This document shows, piece after piece, positions 33,881-43,220 of a DNA stretch of 64,000 nucleotides (position 1 is the first letter of the stretch; the number at the start of each line of letters is the position of its first letter). This stretch comes from Streptomyces fulvoviolaceus (GTDB taxonomy: Bacteria; Actinomycetota; Actinomycetes; Streptomycetales; Streptomycetaceae): assembly GCF_000718165.1 (NCBI RefSeq), contig NZ_JOEY01000005.1, positions 186,001-250,000 of the forward strand. The letters run 5' to 3'. A program made the translations under genes and the position numbers. The notes under the pieces were generated by a model. The model saw only the letters and a program-made list of their open reading frames with translations. It made no database searches and was not told the origin of the DNA.

Positions 33881-36412
33881 TCAGCCGGTGACCTGGTAGG
33901 TCGCCGACGCCTGCTCGTACAGCCGGGTCACCTCGTCGCGCTCCGCCTCCGGGCCGCGCACCTGCACCACGTGGTACTTCCCGTCGATCAGGATCGCGAG
34001 GTTGCGCACGAACAGCTCGCGCCCGTCGTCCCCGGTCCAGGTGAACTGCCCCTCGGCCATGCTCCGCGTGCCCACCTGGATCGACTTCAGCCCGGTGGCG
34101 GTGGCCCAGCTGGAGTCGCGGTACGGCTGCAGCTCGGGCTCCTTCTCCCGCTGGTACACCATCGGATCGCTGCCGTCCGCGGCCGCGGTGTCCCGGCCCG
34201 GCACGACGATGAGCTCGAAGTTGCCCTGCGCGTACACGACCTGCCCGCGCCCGTTCTCCGGGGAGCGGTCCCAGCCGTTCGCGACGGCGACCTTGAAGCC
34301 CGCCTCGTCCGTACGCAGGGTGAAGCCGTCGGCGACCTCGGGTCCGGCGGTCTGTGTCTCGGTGGCCCCGCTCGACTGCGAAGGACTGCTCTCCTGCTGC
34401 GGCGGCGAGGTCTGGTCGGGCCGGGGCTCGCTGCTCGCCTCCGGTGCCTGGCTCGCCTCACCGGCGGTGCCCGTACGGTCCGTGGCGCCGGTGTCGTCCG
34501 TGTCGGCCTTCGGCATGAAGAGCATGGCGTACGCGATCATCGCGCCCAGCAGGAGCAGGATCACCAGGAGCAGGTTGCGGCCGAGCCTGCGCGGCGAACG
34601 GACCTCCTCACGGGCCCGCTTGTGCCGCCCGTGGTGCGCCGGCAGTGCCGCCTTCCGCCTGCGCACCAGCTCGCCCCGGCGGCGTACGACGGGCAGCCGG
34701 CTCGCGTCGACGGGCGGCGCGGCGACGACATGCGCGCCGGCCTCCGGCTCGGGCGCCGAACGCACCAGCGAACGCAGCCAGCCGCGCAGCTCCTCGAAGT
34801 CCAGCCGCTCGGTGGGGTCCTGGCGCAGCAGCGACTCGACGACCGGCCTCAGCGGCCCGCACTCCTCCGCGAAGGCGGGCGGCTCGGCGCACACCAGCTG
34901 CACCAGCTCCGCGGTCGACTCCTCGGGATACGGCGCATGCCCCTGTACGGCCCTGAAGAGCAGCGCCCCGAGCGCCCACAGGTCGGTCGCAGGGCCGATC
35001 GGCGCCGCCAACTGCCAGTTCTCGTGCACCGGACCGGCCTGCTCCGGCGCCCACCGCTCGGTCACCGGCCCGACCACCGCCATCCGGGCCTGCCGCGCCC
35101 GCTCGGCGGCCAGCGCGGTGGCGGGCCCACGACGCTCGGGGGCACCGGCGGCGGCCAGCTCGTCCCAGCGGCTGGGGGGCGGGGTGGAGGCATCCCCGGG
35201 CATCGCACCCGGCACGGCCGACCCGCCGTTCCCGCCCCCGCCGAGGGGCAGAGCGGTGCGCGGCGCGGCGCCGTGCCAGGAGGTGGCGCCTACGCCGTAG
35301 GGATCGGCTGTCTGCCCCGGGGGCATGCTGCCGGGCGCATGCTCCACACCGTTCGCACCGGGATACGGCTGCTGCGCCGAGCCGCCCGGCTGTGCGGCGG
35401 GGTCGTCCTCGGAGGCCGGGCGGGCTCCGGGCAGTGCCGTCCGGCCGCTCTGCTGGGCCTCCTGGACCCGGGCCGCGGCCCGCGCCCCCGCGCGATACGC
35501 GGCGATCGCCCCGGCCCGCGCCGCGCGGATGTCCGTACCGGCGTCGGGGTCCCGGCGGACGAGCGCGGCCGACGCCCCCGCTCCGTTCGCCGTGTCCGCC
35601 CCGGCTCCGGGCAGCCCGCCCGAGGCCCGCGCCTCGATCGCGGCCCGCCGAGCGGCCTCGGCATCGGCCCCTCCGAGCCCGACCGCACCGGTGAAGCCCT
35701 GGGCGGCACCGGCCGTCCCGGACGCGGCCACCGTGGCGACCGGCGCGTCACCGGGCTCCGCACCTCCGGCACCCCATTCGCCCGCCTCGGCCGGCACCGG
35801 GTCGTAACCGCACAGTGCTTCCTCGGCCGCGCCGACCGCCAGTCCGGTCAGCATCACGCGGCCGTCGTCGCAGACGAGGACCGTGCGGGCGGTGATGTTC
35901 CGGTGCACCCAGCCATGGGCGTGCAGCACCCGGAGTGCCATGAGGACGTCGGAGGCGACCTCGGCCGCCCGGTACGGCGTCAGCGCCTTCTCGGCGAGCA
36001 GCGCCGCCAAGGGCCGCGCGGCCACCAACTCGCTGACGATCCACAGCGAACCGCCCTCGGCGAACACGTCGAAGACCTGGTCGAGCCGTGGATGGTCGGG
36101 GATGCGCGCCGCGGCCTGAGCGGCCTCGACCGCACGCCGTACGGCGGGATCACCGGGCCGGCGGGGACCACTGCGCGCCGGAGACCGCCGCACCGCCCGG
36201 TCCCGCGGCTCGCGCGGAGTGAACCCGTCGGGCAGACCTTCCGCGTCGAGCACCTCCGCCTCGACGACCTCCGGCAACGGCACCTGCCTGACCAGGACTT
36301 CCTGTCCGCTGTAGGTGTCGAAGGCGCGGGCCTCGGTGAGTTCGTACTCGTCGGACGGCGGCAACGGCAGGCGGTAGCGGTCGGCGAGCACCCGACCCGC
36401 GTAGTCGTCCAC
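33881..36412 (-). CDS. Transmembrane pseudokinase (K5) with large insertion in the kinase fold
   Basis: The GTG at 36412 follows GGGGGAGG by 4 nt, giving 843 aa. The kinase fold is recognisable (IVSELVAARPLAALL, ALRVLHAHGWVHRN, PATDLWALGALLFRAVQGHAPYPEES), but the catalytic residues are gone. The Lys position is Arg42 (VLVRQV), HRD is HRN (Asn172) and DFG is TGL (189-191); no glycine loop is present. A ~270-residue Ala/Gly/Pro-rich insertion separates the DFG position from WAPEQ. A membrane helix (LLLVILLLLGAMIAYAMLF) and an outer domain (GFKVAVANGW, GQFTWTGDDG) like those of its neighbours follow. It probably acts as a regulated scaffold or substrate. Confidence 0.9.
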   Translation of the reverse strand: MDDYAGRVLADRYRLPLPPSDEYELTEARAFDTYSGQEVLVRQVPLPEVVEAEVLDAEGLPDGFTPREPRDRAVRRSPARSGPRRPGDPAVRRAVEAAQAAARIPDHPRLDQVFDVFAEGGSLWIVSELVAARPLAALLAEKALTPYRAAEVASDVLMALRVLHAHGWVHRNITARTVLVCDDGRVMLTGLAVGAAEEALCGYDPVPAEAGEWGAGGAEPGDAPVATVAASGTAGAAQGFTGAVGLGGADAEAARRAAIEARASGGLPGAGADTANGAGASAALVRRDPDAGTDIRAARAGAIAAYRAGARAAARVQEAQQSGRTALPGARPASEDDPAAQPGGSAQQPYPGANGVEHAPGSMPPGQTADPYGVGATSWHGAAPRTALPLGGGGNGGSAVPGAMPGDASTPPPSRWDELAAAGAPERRGPATALAAERARQARMAVVGPVTERWAPEQAGPVHENWQLAAPIGPATDLWALGALLFRAVQGHAPYPEESTAELVQLVCAEPPAFAEECGPLRPVVESLLRQDPTERLDFEELRGWLRSLVRSAPEPEAGAHVVAAPPVDASRLPVVRRRGELVRRRKAALPAHHGRHKRAREEVRSPRRLGRNLLLVILLLLGAMIAYAMLFMPKADTDDTGATDRTGTAGEASQAPEASSEPRPDQTSPPQQESSPSQSSGATETQTAGPEVADGFTLRTDEAGFKVAVANGWDRSPENGRGQVVYAQGNFELIVVPGRDTAAADGSDPMVYQREKEPELQPYRDSSWATATGLKSIQVGTRSMAEGQFTWTGDDGRELFVRNLAILIDGKYHVVQVRGPEAERDEVTRLYEQASATYQVTG

Positions 36413-36564
36413 ATTGCCTCCCCCGGCCGCCCGGTCGGTCAATTCCGTTCGCCTTACGGGCCGTTCCGCACACATACCTGGATGCGTACGGTCCGCAAGC
36501 ACTCACGATACGTGCCGGAGGCAACCCGCAAAGAGGGGATGCCAGATCTCACGGCATCGGGTCG

Positions 36565-38655
36565 TCACGACTTGGGTTCGAAGGTCTGTGCCAGCGTCTG
36601 CCAGGTGTCCTTGCGCAGTTCAGTGCCCCAATTCGCGGCTTTCGCCGTGTACATCAGGGCATATCCGAGTTGGTCGTCGACGACGAACCCCCGGTCGATG
36701 GTCCGGTACTTCGTCCCGCTCTCGGTGTAGGTGAACTCCCAGTCGGCCGTGTTCCAGCCCCGGTAGTCCACCTTCTCTATTCGGATCTTCTTGTACTGGG
36801 AGCGCGACATGTACCGCTCCTGGTTCTCCCAGTCCGCCACCGGGTCGCCCTGCGGCGTGGACGTCCAGGCCACGAGCAGCTTCTGCCCGTCGGGCCCGGC
36901 GAAACGGTCCCCGGCCGACCCCGTCGACTGGTACTTCCACCCCTCGGGCAGCCCGATCGAGTACCCCTGGCTCCCCTTGTACGTCGAGGCCACCGCGCTG
37001 TCGTCGACGGAGTCGGCGGAACCGGACGCGGTCGCCTCGGCGCCCGGCTTGTTCCCGGACGTCGAACCGGACGTCGAACCGGACGTCGAACCGGACGTGC
37101 CGGACGAGGCCGTGGCACCGTCCGTCCCCGTGCCGCCGCTCTCGTCCTCCTTGGTGTCGGCGCTCTCGCTCGCACCCGCCGTCACCTTGGTACCGCCGCT
37201 CTTCGCGCCGTCGGTGCCGCCGTCGTCGCCGAGCGTGAGGGCCAGCACGGTGCCGATCACGGCGAGCGCCACGACCACCGCGATGATCACCAGCGTCCGC
37301 CGCGGCACCACATCGGTGAGCGGCGCCCTGGGCACGGGCCGCGGCGGCAGATCCGGCGGCGTCATCACGGGCCACCCCGAACTCCGGCCACCCGCAGCCG
37401 AGTCGGCCGCCTGAGCACCCTGCGCGCCCTGCGAACCAGCGGTCCCGGTCGAGGCCGACTCCGTCGGCACCTTCGCCTCGGGCTTCGCCCCGGCGTTCGC
37501 CCCAGCCTTAGCCCCGGCGGAGGCCGCACCCGCGGAACCCGGGACGGCCGTACGGCCGTCGGACCCCGAAGTGGCCGTACCACCCTCGGACCCCGGAGTA
37601 GCCGTACCGCTCCCGGACTTGGTGCGGGCGGCAGCCGCGGAGGTGCCCACCGCCCCGGCCGCCTTCCGCACGGAACGCAGCGCACCGCGCAACCGCTCCC
37701 CGCCCTCGGAACCACCCCGGTCCGCACGCTCGTCCGGCTGCGCCGGCAACGGCACGACCTTCGTCGCGTCCGCCGGCGGCTCCGGCTCGGCCTCCTTCGG
37801 CTCGGGCGCGTGGATCACCGCCTGGAGCATCGTCCGTGCGCCCGCGTCGTCGAGCCGCTTGACGGGATCCTTGGTGAGCAGGCCGTAGATGACGTCCTTC
37901 AACGGCCCCGCGTTCTTCGGCTCCTCCAGCGGCTCGGTCATCACCGCCGTGAGCGTCGCGATCGCGGACCCCTTGTCGTACGGCGGGGCGCCCTCGACCG
38001 ACGCGTACAGCAGTCCCCCGAGCGACCACAGGTCGGCCGCCGGGCCCGGCTTGTGCCCACGGGCCCGCTCCGGGGAGATGTAGGAGGGCGCGCCGACGAG
38101 CATGCCGGTGGAGGTGATGGAAGGGTCGCCCTCGACCTGGGCGATGCCGAAGTCGGTGAGCACGACCCGGCCGTCCTCGGAGATCAGCACGTTGGACGGC
38201 TTCACGTCGCGGTGCAGGATGCCCTCGCGGTGCGCGGACCGGAGCACGTCGAGTATCGCCAGGCCGACCTCGGCCGCCCGCTTCGGTTCGAGGAGGCCGT
38301 CCTCCCGGATGACCTCGGCGAGCGACTTGCCCTCGACGAGTTCCATCACGATCCACGGCCGGTCGTCCTCGTCGACCACGTCGAAGACGGTGACCGCGCT
38401 GTTGTTGCGGATCCGCGCGATCGCCTTGGCCTCACGCAACGTGCGCGTGATCAGCCGGCGTTTCTCGTCCTCGTCGATGCTGGACGGGAACCGCAGCTCC
38501 TTGACGGCGACCGTCCTGCCCAGGGTCTCGTCCTCGGCACGCCACACCGTGCCCATGCCGCCGCGGCCGAGCACTTCTCCCAGCCGGTACCGACCGGCGA
38601 GGAGACGATCGCTCTTGTCCTGCCGGGATGCTCCCGCCCGCTCCGCCTCCGACAT
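36565..38655 (-). CDS. Transmembrane Ser/Thr protein kinase (K6)
   Basis: This 696-aa kinase starts at the ATG at 38655 with GAGGGG upstream (ATG 38667 is possible). Catalytic set: LGRGGMG, Lys52 (VAVKEL), HRD with Asp150, DFG with Asp168 and SPER in the APE position. A ~170-residue Ala/Gly/Lys/Thr-rich cytoplasmic linker precedes one membrane helix (LVIIAVVVALAVIGTVLALTL). The outer stalk has GSTS repeats (12-bp units near 37065-37100) and a domain beginning GYSIGLPEGW. It is the promoter-proximal gene of the five-kinase run; gaps of 80-180 bp between members leave room for internal promoters. Confidence 0.95.
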   Translation of the reverse strand: MSEAERAGASRQDKSDRLLAGRYRLGEVLGRGGMGTVWRAEDETLGRTVAVKELRFPSSIDEDEKRRLITRTLREAKAIARIRNNSAVTVFDVVDEDDRPWIVMELVEGKSLAEVIREDGLLEPKRAAEVGLAILDVLRSAHREGILHRDVKPSNVLISEDGRVVLTDFGIAQVEGDPSITSTGMLVGAPSYISPERARGHKPGPAADLWSLGGLLYASVEGAPPYDKGSAIATLTAVMTEPLEEPKNAGPLKDVIYGLLTKDPVKRLDDAGARTMLQAVIHAPEPKEAEPEPPADATKVVPLPAQPDERADRGGSEGGERLRGALRSVRKAAGAVGTSAAAARTKSGSGTATPGSEGGTATSGSDGRTAVPGSAGAASAGAKAGANAGAKPEAKVPTESASTGTAGSQGAQGAQAADSAAGGRSSGWPVMTPPDLPPRPVPRAPLTDVVPRRTLVIIAVVVALAVIGTVLALTLGDDGGTDGAKSGGTKVTAGASESADTKEDESGGTGTDGATASSGTSGSTSGSTSGSTSGNKPGAEATASGSADSVDDSAVASTYKGSQGYSIGLPEGWKYQSTGSAGDRFAGPDGQKLLVAWTSTPQGDPVADWENQERYMSRSQYKKIRIEKVDYRGWNTADWEFTYTESGTKYRTIDRGFVVDDQLGYALMYTAKAANWGTELRKDTWQTLAQTFEPKS

Positions 38656-38871
38656 GCGTCCCCTCATGCAACCCGCCCTGACAGAGCCTTCATTGTCCCT
38701 CACCCGACAAGTGCCCGATGCCCCGGGTGCCCCTGACACCGCCGCGACCGCCGCACGGGTCCCACGCGGCGCAGGCGCTCTCCGGCGCCGCGGCGCCCAC
38801 ACCCCCGGGGACCGGATGAAGCTTCCGTTCCGCGGCCCTGCATGATGGGCCGCGACAGAGGAGGACCCGCG

Positions 38872-39915
38872 ATGCCGCCGCTTAGGACACTACTGGCCGT
38901 ACCTGTGTCCCTGGCCCTCCTCGCCCTGACCCCGACCGCCTCGTCGGCACCCTCGGACCCGCCCACGGACGCGATCCTTCCGCTGCTGGTCACCCGGGGT
39001 GACGCACCCGCCGCGGCCCTGCTGGCCCGCGAGGAGACCGGCACCCGCTACGCCGATGCGGGGAAGGGAATCGCCCGCGCCGACCACTTCCGCGCCGGCA
39101 GCATCACCAAGACCTTCATCGCGACGGTCGTCCTCCAACTGGCCGCCGAACACCGTCTGAAGCTGTCCGACACCGTGGAGCAGCACCTGCCCGGCCTCGT
39201 ACGCGGAGCGGGCAACGACGGCCGCACGATGACCCTGCGCGCCCTGCTCACCCACACCAGCGGCCTGAACGACTTCACCGTGGACACCAAGGGCGTGGTC
39301 CCCCTCTCCCCGCTTCAGGCCGTACGCATCGCACTCACCCACCCTCCGGCCGGCCCCGGCCGCTATTACTACTCGAACACCAACTACGTGCTGCTCGGCC
39401 TGGTCATCAAGCAGGTGACCGGTCGCACCTACGCCACCGAGGCCGAGCGGCGCATCGTCGCTCCGCTGGGTCTGACGGGCACCGCCTTTCCTGGTTCGCG
39501 CACTTCTCTCCCCTCCCCGCACGGCCGCGCCTACGCCGCCGACGGAACCGATGTCACCGAGCTCGACCCGCGGGTGGCCGGAGCCGCGGGCGAGCTGGTG
39601 ACCACGCTCGCCGACCTGGACCGCTTCTACGCGGCGCTGCTCGGCGGCCGGCTCCTGCCCTCGCGCTGGCTGCGCGAGATGCGCGACACCCAGGCCACAC
39701 ACGGCTTGTACGGCATGGGCCTGTTCCCGGTGAAGCTGCCGTGCGGCACCACGGTGTGGGGGCACAACGGCCGTATCGCCGGCAGCTACGTGCGCACCGC
39801 GGCCACCGTCGACGGCCGTCGCGTCCTCACCTTCCGCGTGAACACGACGGACATAGCAGACCCCGACCTCGAACCGGCCCTGCTCGCCGCCGAGTTCTGC
39901 CCCCGCACCTCGTAG
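38872..39915 (+). CDS. Secreted serine hydrolase, beta-lactamase/DD-peptidase (class C-like) family
   Basis: The ATG at 38872 has GAGGAGG 7 nt upstream; the product is 347 aa. After a signal peptide (LLAVPVSLALLALTPTASSA) the SxxK motif is GSITKTF, the Tyr-x-Asn motif is YYYSNTNY (Y-S-N) and the third motif is GHNG (HxG). This is the pattern of serine beta-lactamase-like D-alanyl-D-alanine carboxypeptidases and esterases. The likely site of action is the cell wall. It is divergent from kinase K6. Confidence 0.9.
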   Translation: MPPLRTLLAVPVSLALLALTPTASSAPSDPPTDAILPLLVTRGDAPAAALLAREETGTRYADAGKGIARADHFRAGSITKTFIATVVLQLAAEHRLKLSDTVEQHLPGLVRGAGNDGRTMTLRALLTHTSGLNDFTVDTKGVVPLSPLQAVRIALTHPPAGPGRYYYSNTNYVLLGLVIKQVTGRTYATEAERRIVAPLGLTGTAFPGSRTSLPSPHGRAYAADGTDVTELDPRVAGAAGELVTTLADLDRFYAALLGGRLLPSRWLREMRDTQATHGLYGMGLFPVKLPCGTTVWGHNGRIAGSYVRTAATVDGRRVLTFRVNTTDIADPDLEPALLAAEFCPRTS

Positions 39916-39993
39916 AACGGACGGGTTCCGAACGAAGATCCCGGTTCGCGACACTCGTTCGAGTGATAGCGATGCCGAGCGAGGCCCGGAGAC

Positions 39994-41700
39994 CTACAAC
40001 GGCACGATGTCCGGCGCCCCCAACCGCGCCGCATCCGCCGTCAGGTCGTCGGGCTGCCGCTGCGACTCCCGCTCCGCCTCCACCCGCTTCTCGTAGTGCT
40101 CGACCTCGCGCTCGATCTGGTCCTTGTCCCAGCCGAGCACCGGCGCCATCAGCTCGGCGGCCTCGCGGGCGCTGCGCGTGCCCCGGTCAAAGGTCTCGAT
40201 GGAGATGCGGGTGCGCCGGGTCAGCACGTCGTCCAGGTGCCGCGCCCCCTCGTGCGAGGCGGCGTACACGACCTCGGCGCGCAGATAGTCGTCGGCGGCC
40301 TGCAGGGGCTCGCCCAGCGAGGTGTCCGCGGCGACGAGGTCGAGGACCTCCTCCGCGAGCGCGCCGTACCGATTCAGCAGATGCTCCACGCGCACCACAT
40401 GGAGGCCGGTGCGGGCGGCGATCCGCGCCCGCGCGTTCCACAGGGCCCGGTACCCCTCGGCGCCCAGCAGCGGCACGTCCTCCGTCACACACTCGGCGAC
40501 CCGCATGTCGAGCCCGTGCACCGCCTCGTCCACCGCGTCCTTGGCCATCACCCGGTAGGTCGTGTACTTGCCGCCCGCCACGACGACGAGCCCCGGCGCG
40601 GGGTGCGCCACGGTGTGCTCGCGCGACAGCTTGCTGGTGGCGTCCGACTCACCGGCGAGCAGCGGACGCAGACCCGCGTACACGCCCTGGACGTCGTCCC
40701 GCGTGAGCGGCAGCGCGAGCACGGAGTTCACGTGCTCCAGCAGGTAGTCGATGTCCGCGCTGGAGGCGGCGGGGTGCGCCTTGTCGAGGTCCCAGTCGGT
40801 GTCGGTGGTGCCGATGATCCAGTGCCGGCCCCACGGGATGACGAAGAGCACGGACTTCTCGGTGCGCAGGATCAGCCCGGTCGAGGAGTTGATGCGGTCC
40901 TTGGGTACGACCAGGTGGATGCCCTTGGACGCGCGGACGTGGAACTGTCCCCGCTCCCCGACCATCGCCTGGGTGTCGTCGGTCCACACGCCGGTCGCGT
41001 TCACGACCTGCTTGGCGCGGATCTCGTACTCCCCGCCCGCTTCGACGTCCTGCACGCGCGCGCCGACGACGCGTTCGCCCTCGCGCAGGAAACCGGTCAC
41101 GCGCGCGCGGTTGGCGGTCTTCGCGCCGTACGCCGCCGCCGTGCGCACGAGTGTCGCCACGAAACGGGCGTCGTCCATCTGGGCGTCGTAGTACTGCAAC
41201 GCGCCGACCAGCGCGTCCTTCTTCAAGGCGGGGGCGACACGCAGGGCGTGACGGCGGCTCAGGTGCCGGTGCACCGGCAGACCCCGACCATGCCCGCGGG
41301 CCATCGACATCGCGTCGTAGAGCGCGACGCCCGAGCCGGCGTACAGGCGCTCCCAGCCCTTGTGCTGCAAGGGGTACAGGAAGGGCACCGGCTTCACCAG
41401 ATGCGGAGCCAGCCGCTCCAGCAACAGCCCACGCTCCTTCAACGCCTCCCGTACGAGCGTGAAGTCGAGCATTTCGAGATAGCGCAGGCCGCCGTGGATC
41501 AGCTTGCTGGACCTGCTCGACGTGCCCGACGCCCAGTCACGCGCCTCGACCAGCCCCACGGACAGGCCCCGGGTCACGGCGTCGAGCGCGGTGCCGGCAC
41601 CGACCACGCCGGCGCCCACCACCAGCACGTCCAGTTCGCGCTCGGCCATTGCTGCGAGTGACTCGGCTCGTTGCGCCGGCCCCAGTGCCGCTGTCCTCAT
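39994..41700 (-). CDS. glpD: Glycerol-3-phosphate dehydrogenase (FAD, respiratory)
   Basis: This 568-aa enzyme oxidises glycerol-3-phosphate to dihydroxyacetone phosphate and feeds electrons to the quinone pool at the membrane. The ATG at 41700 has GGGAGG 6 nt upstream. FAD motif VLVVGAGVVGAGTALDAV, then SGTSSRSSKLIHGGLRYLE, IPWGRHWIIGTTDTDW and GGKYTTYRVMAKDAVD are standard GlpD blocks. The C-terminal cap (DDVLTRRTRISIETFDRG) is present. No glycerol kinase or facilitator gene is adjacent in the window. Confidence 0.95.
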   Translation of the reverse strand: MRTAALGPAQRAESLAAMAERELDVLVVGAGVVGAGTALDAVTRGLSVGLVEARDWASGTSSRSSKLIHGGLRYLEMLDFTLVREALKERGLLLERLAPHLVKPVPFLYPLQHKGWERLYAGSGVALYDAMSMARGHGRGLPVHRHLSRRHALRVAPALKKDALVGALQYYDAQMDDARFVATLVRTAAAYGAKTANRARVTGFLREGERVVGARVQDVEAGGEYEIRAKQVVNATGVWTDDTQAMVGERGQFHVRASKGIHLVVPKDRINSSTGLILRTEKSVLFVIPWGRHWIIGTTDTDWDLDKAHPAASSADIDYLLEHVNSVLALPLTRDDVQGVYAGLRPLLAGESDATSKLSREHTVAHPAPGLVVVAGGKYTTYRVMAKDAVDEAVHGLDMRVAECVTEDVPLLGAEGYRALWNARARIAARTGLHVVRVEHLLNRYGALAEEVLDLVAADTSLGEPLQAADDYLRAEVVYAASHEGARHLDDVLTRRTRISIETFDRGTRSAREAAELMAPVLGWDKDQIEREVEHYEKRVEAERESQRQPDDLTADAARLGAPDIVPL

Positions 41701-42008
41701 CGCTGCCTCCCGCTGTCGGTCACGCCGGTTCACCCTTGAGGGGTGGCCCGGTCCGTATCCCCCATGCCCAAATTCTGACCGGCTTGCCCGACTTCAGCCA
41801 CCAGTCGCCCCCAGCCTGTGGACAACTTTCACGGAAACGTAGGCCAGAGCTCACCGCCCCCAGAGCTCACGGACCCACAAAAAGACACACGGAACCAATC
41901 CCGTATTTCGGTCATATTTACTCCTAGTCTGACATTGCGCTCGCCCGTCCTGTCCACAGGGCTTGCGCACCTGTCCCGCTTCGGTTACTGGGAAGGACGG
42001 TCCACGCC
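41701..42008. other. Divergent promoter region with two DnaA-box-like sites
   Basis: This 308-bp gap between glpD and the dehydrogenase-like gene holds TGTGGACAA (41817-41825), the exact complement of the DnaA box TTGTCCACA. A one-mismatch copy, CTGTCCACA (41950-41958), lies in the opposite orientation. An AT-richer segment (41880-41940, with CATATTTACTCC) lies between them and is the likely promoter. No terminator or coding frame was seen. Confidence 0.5.
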
Positions 42009-43220
42009 ATGCCCGCAGATCTCGCCGTCATCGGACTCGGCCCCTACGGACTGCCCCTGGCCCAGGCCGCCGTCGCCGCCGGCATCTCCACACTCGGCTA
42101 CAAGACAGGACCCGAGGCGAGCTCCCTCAGCCCCGCCGAACTGCGCCGGATGCTCTCGGGGGGCTTCCGGACGGCCGCGGGCCCCGCCGAACTCGGCCGG
42201 GTGCGCACCGCGGTCATCTGTGCCCCCACCCCACGGGGCGTGGACGGCGGCCTCGACCTGAGCCAGGTGGAGGCCGCCGCGCGCACCCTCGGCGCGCGCC
42301 TGCGCCCGCACACCACCGTGATCCTGGAGTCGCCCGTACTGCCCGGCACCACCGAGGACTTCCTGCGCCCGCTCCTCGAAGAGTGCTCCGGGCTGCGCGC
42401 GGGCCGCGACTTCCACCTCGCCTACTCCCCCAGCCGCGTCGACCCCGGCAACCGCGACTTCACCCCCGCCAACACCCCCAAGGTGATCGGCGGTCTGACC
42501 CCCGCGTGCACCGAGTCGGCCGCCGCGTTCTACTCGAGGCTCACCGACAAGGTCGTACGCGCGCGTGGACCGCGGGAAGCGGAGACCGTACAGCTCCTGG
42601 AGACCAACTACCGGCACGTCAACATCGCCCTCGTCAACGAAATGGCCGTCCTGTGCCATGACTTGGGCGTCGACCTGTGGGACGTCATCCGCTGCGCGGA
42701 GACCAAGCCGTTCGGCTTCCAGGCATTCCGCCCCGGCCCCGGCGTCGGCGGCCACGCCGTCCCCCAGGACCTGACCGGCGGTCACCCCGGCCGCCCCCTG
42801 CGCATGGTGGAACTCGCCCAGCAGGTCAACAACCAGATGCCGCGTTACGTCATCCAGCGCGCCGCGACCCTCCTCAACGAGCACGGAAAGTCGGCGCGCG
42901 GCGCCCGCGTCCTGCTCCTGGGCGTCACCTACAAGCCCGACCTCGCCGACCAGCAGGCGACTCCCGCCCAGGAGGTCGCGATCCGGCTGTTGGAGCTCGG
43001 CGCCTCCGTCAGCTACCACGACCCGCACGTGCCGTCCTGGAGCGTCCTGGACCGTCCCGTCCCGCGCGCGGACTCCCTCTACGAGGCCGCCGCCGACGCC
43101 GACCTGACGATCCTGCTCCAGCAGCACCGGACGTACGACCTCCAGGGCCTGTCGGTGAAGGCCCAGTTGCTGCTGGACACGCGCGGCGCGACGCCGACGG
43201 GGGCCGCGCACCGGATCTGA
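42009..43220 (+). CDS. Nucleotide-sugar dehydrogenase homologue lacking catalytic residues
   Basis: This 403-aa protein matches the UDP-glucose/UDP-ManNAc dehydrogenase family along its length: NAD motif VIGLGPYGLPLA, APTPRGVDGGLDLSQVEAA, ESPVLPGTTEDF, NIALVNEMA, GPGVGGHAVPQD and GVTYKPDLADQQATPA. Key residues differ from the family. SPER is SPSR (Ser142), the Lys and Asn of EAExxKLLExxxR are Gln195 and Thr199, and the nucleophile Cys of GGHC is Ala250 (Asp254 is kept). It is therefore probably inactive as a dehydrogenase, or does other chemistry. Fold, length and codon use are otherwise normal. Confidence 0.85.
   Translation: MPADLAVIGLGPYGLPLAQAAVAAGISTLGYKTGPEASSLSPAELRRMLSGGFRTAAGPAELGRVRTAVICAPTPRGVDGGLDLSQVEAAARTLGARLRPHTTVILESPVLPGTTEDFLRPLLEECSGLRAGRDFHLAYSPSRVDPGNRDFTPANTPKVIGGLTPACTESAAAFYSRLTDKVVRARGPREAETVQLLETNYRHVNIALVNEMAVLCHDLGVDLWDVIRCAETKPFGFQAFRPGPGVGGHAVPQDLTGGHPGRPLRMVELAQQVNNQMPRYVIQRAATLLNEHGKSARGARVLLLGVTYKPDLADQQATPAQEVAIRLLELGASVSYHDPHVPSWSVLDRPVPRADSLYEAAADADLTILLQQHRTYDLQGLSVKAQLLLDTRGATPTGAAHRI

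Noticed and set aside
33971..36730. 919-codon rightward frame opposite kinase K5
   Set aside because: It runs antisense to K5, has low-complexity Arg/Gly composition and no motif; the third-position GC bias belongs to the opposite strand.
37060..37100. 12-bp repeats near 37.1 kb as a regulatory array
   Set aside because: They encode the GSTS stalk repeats of kinase K6 in frame.
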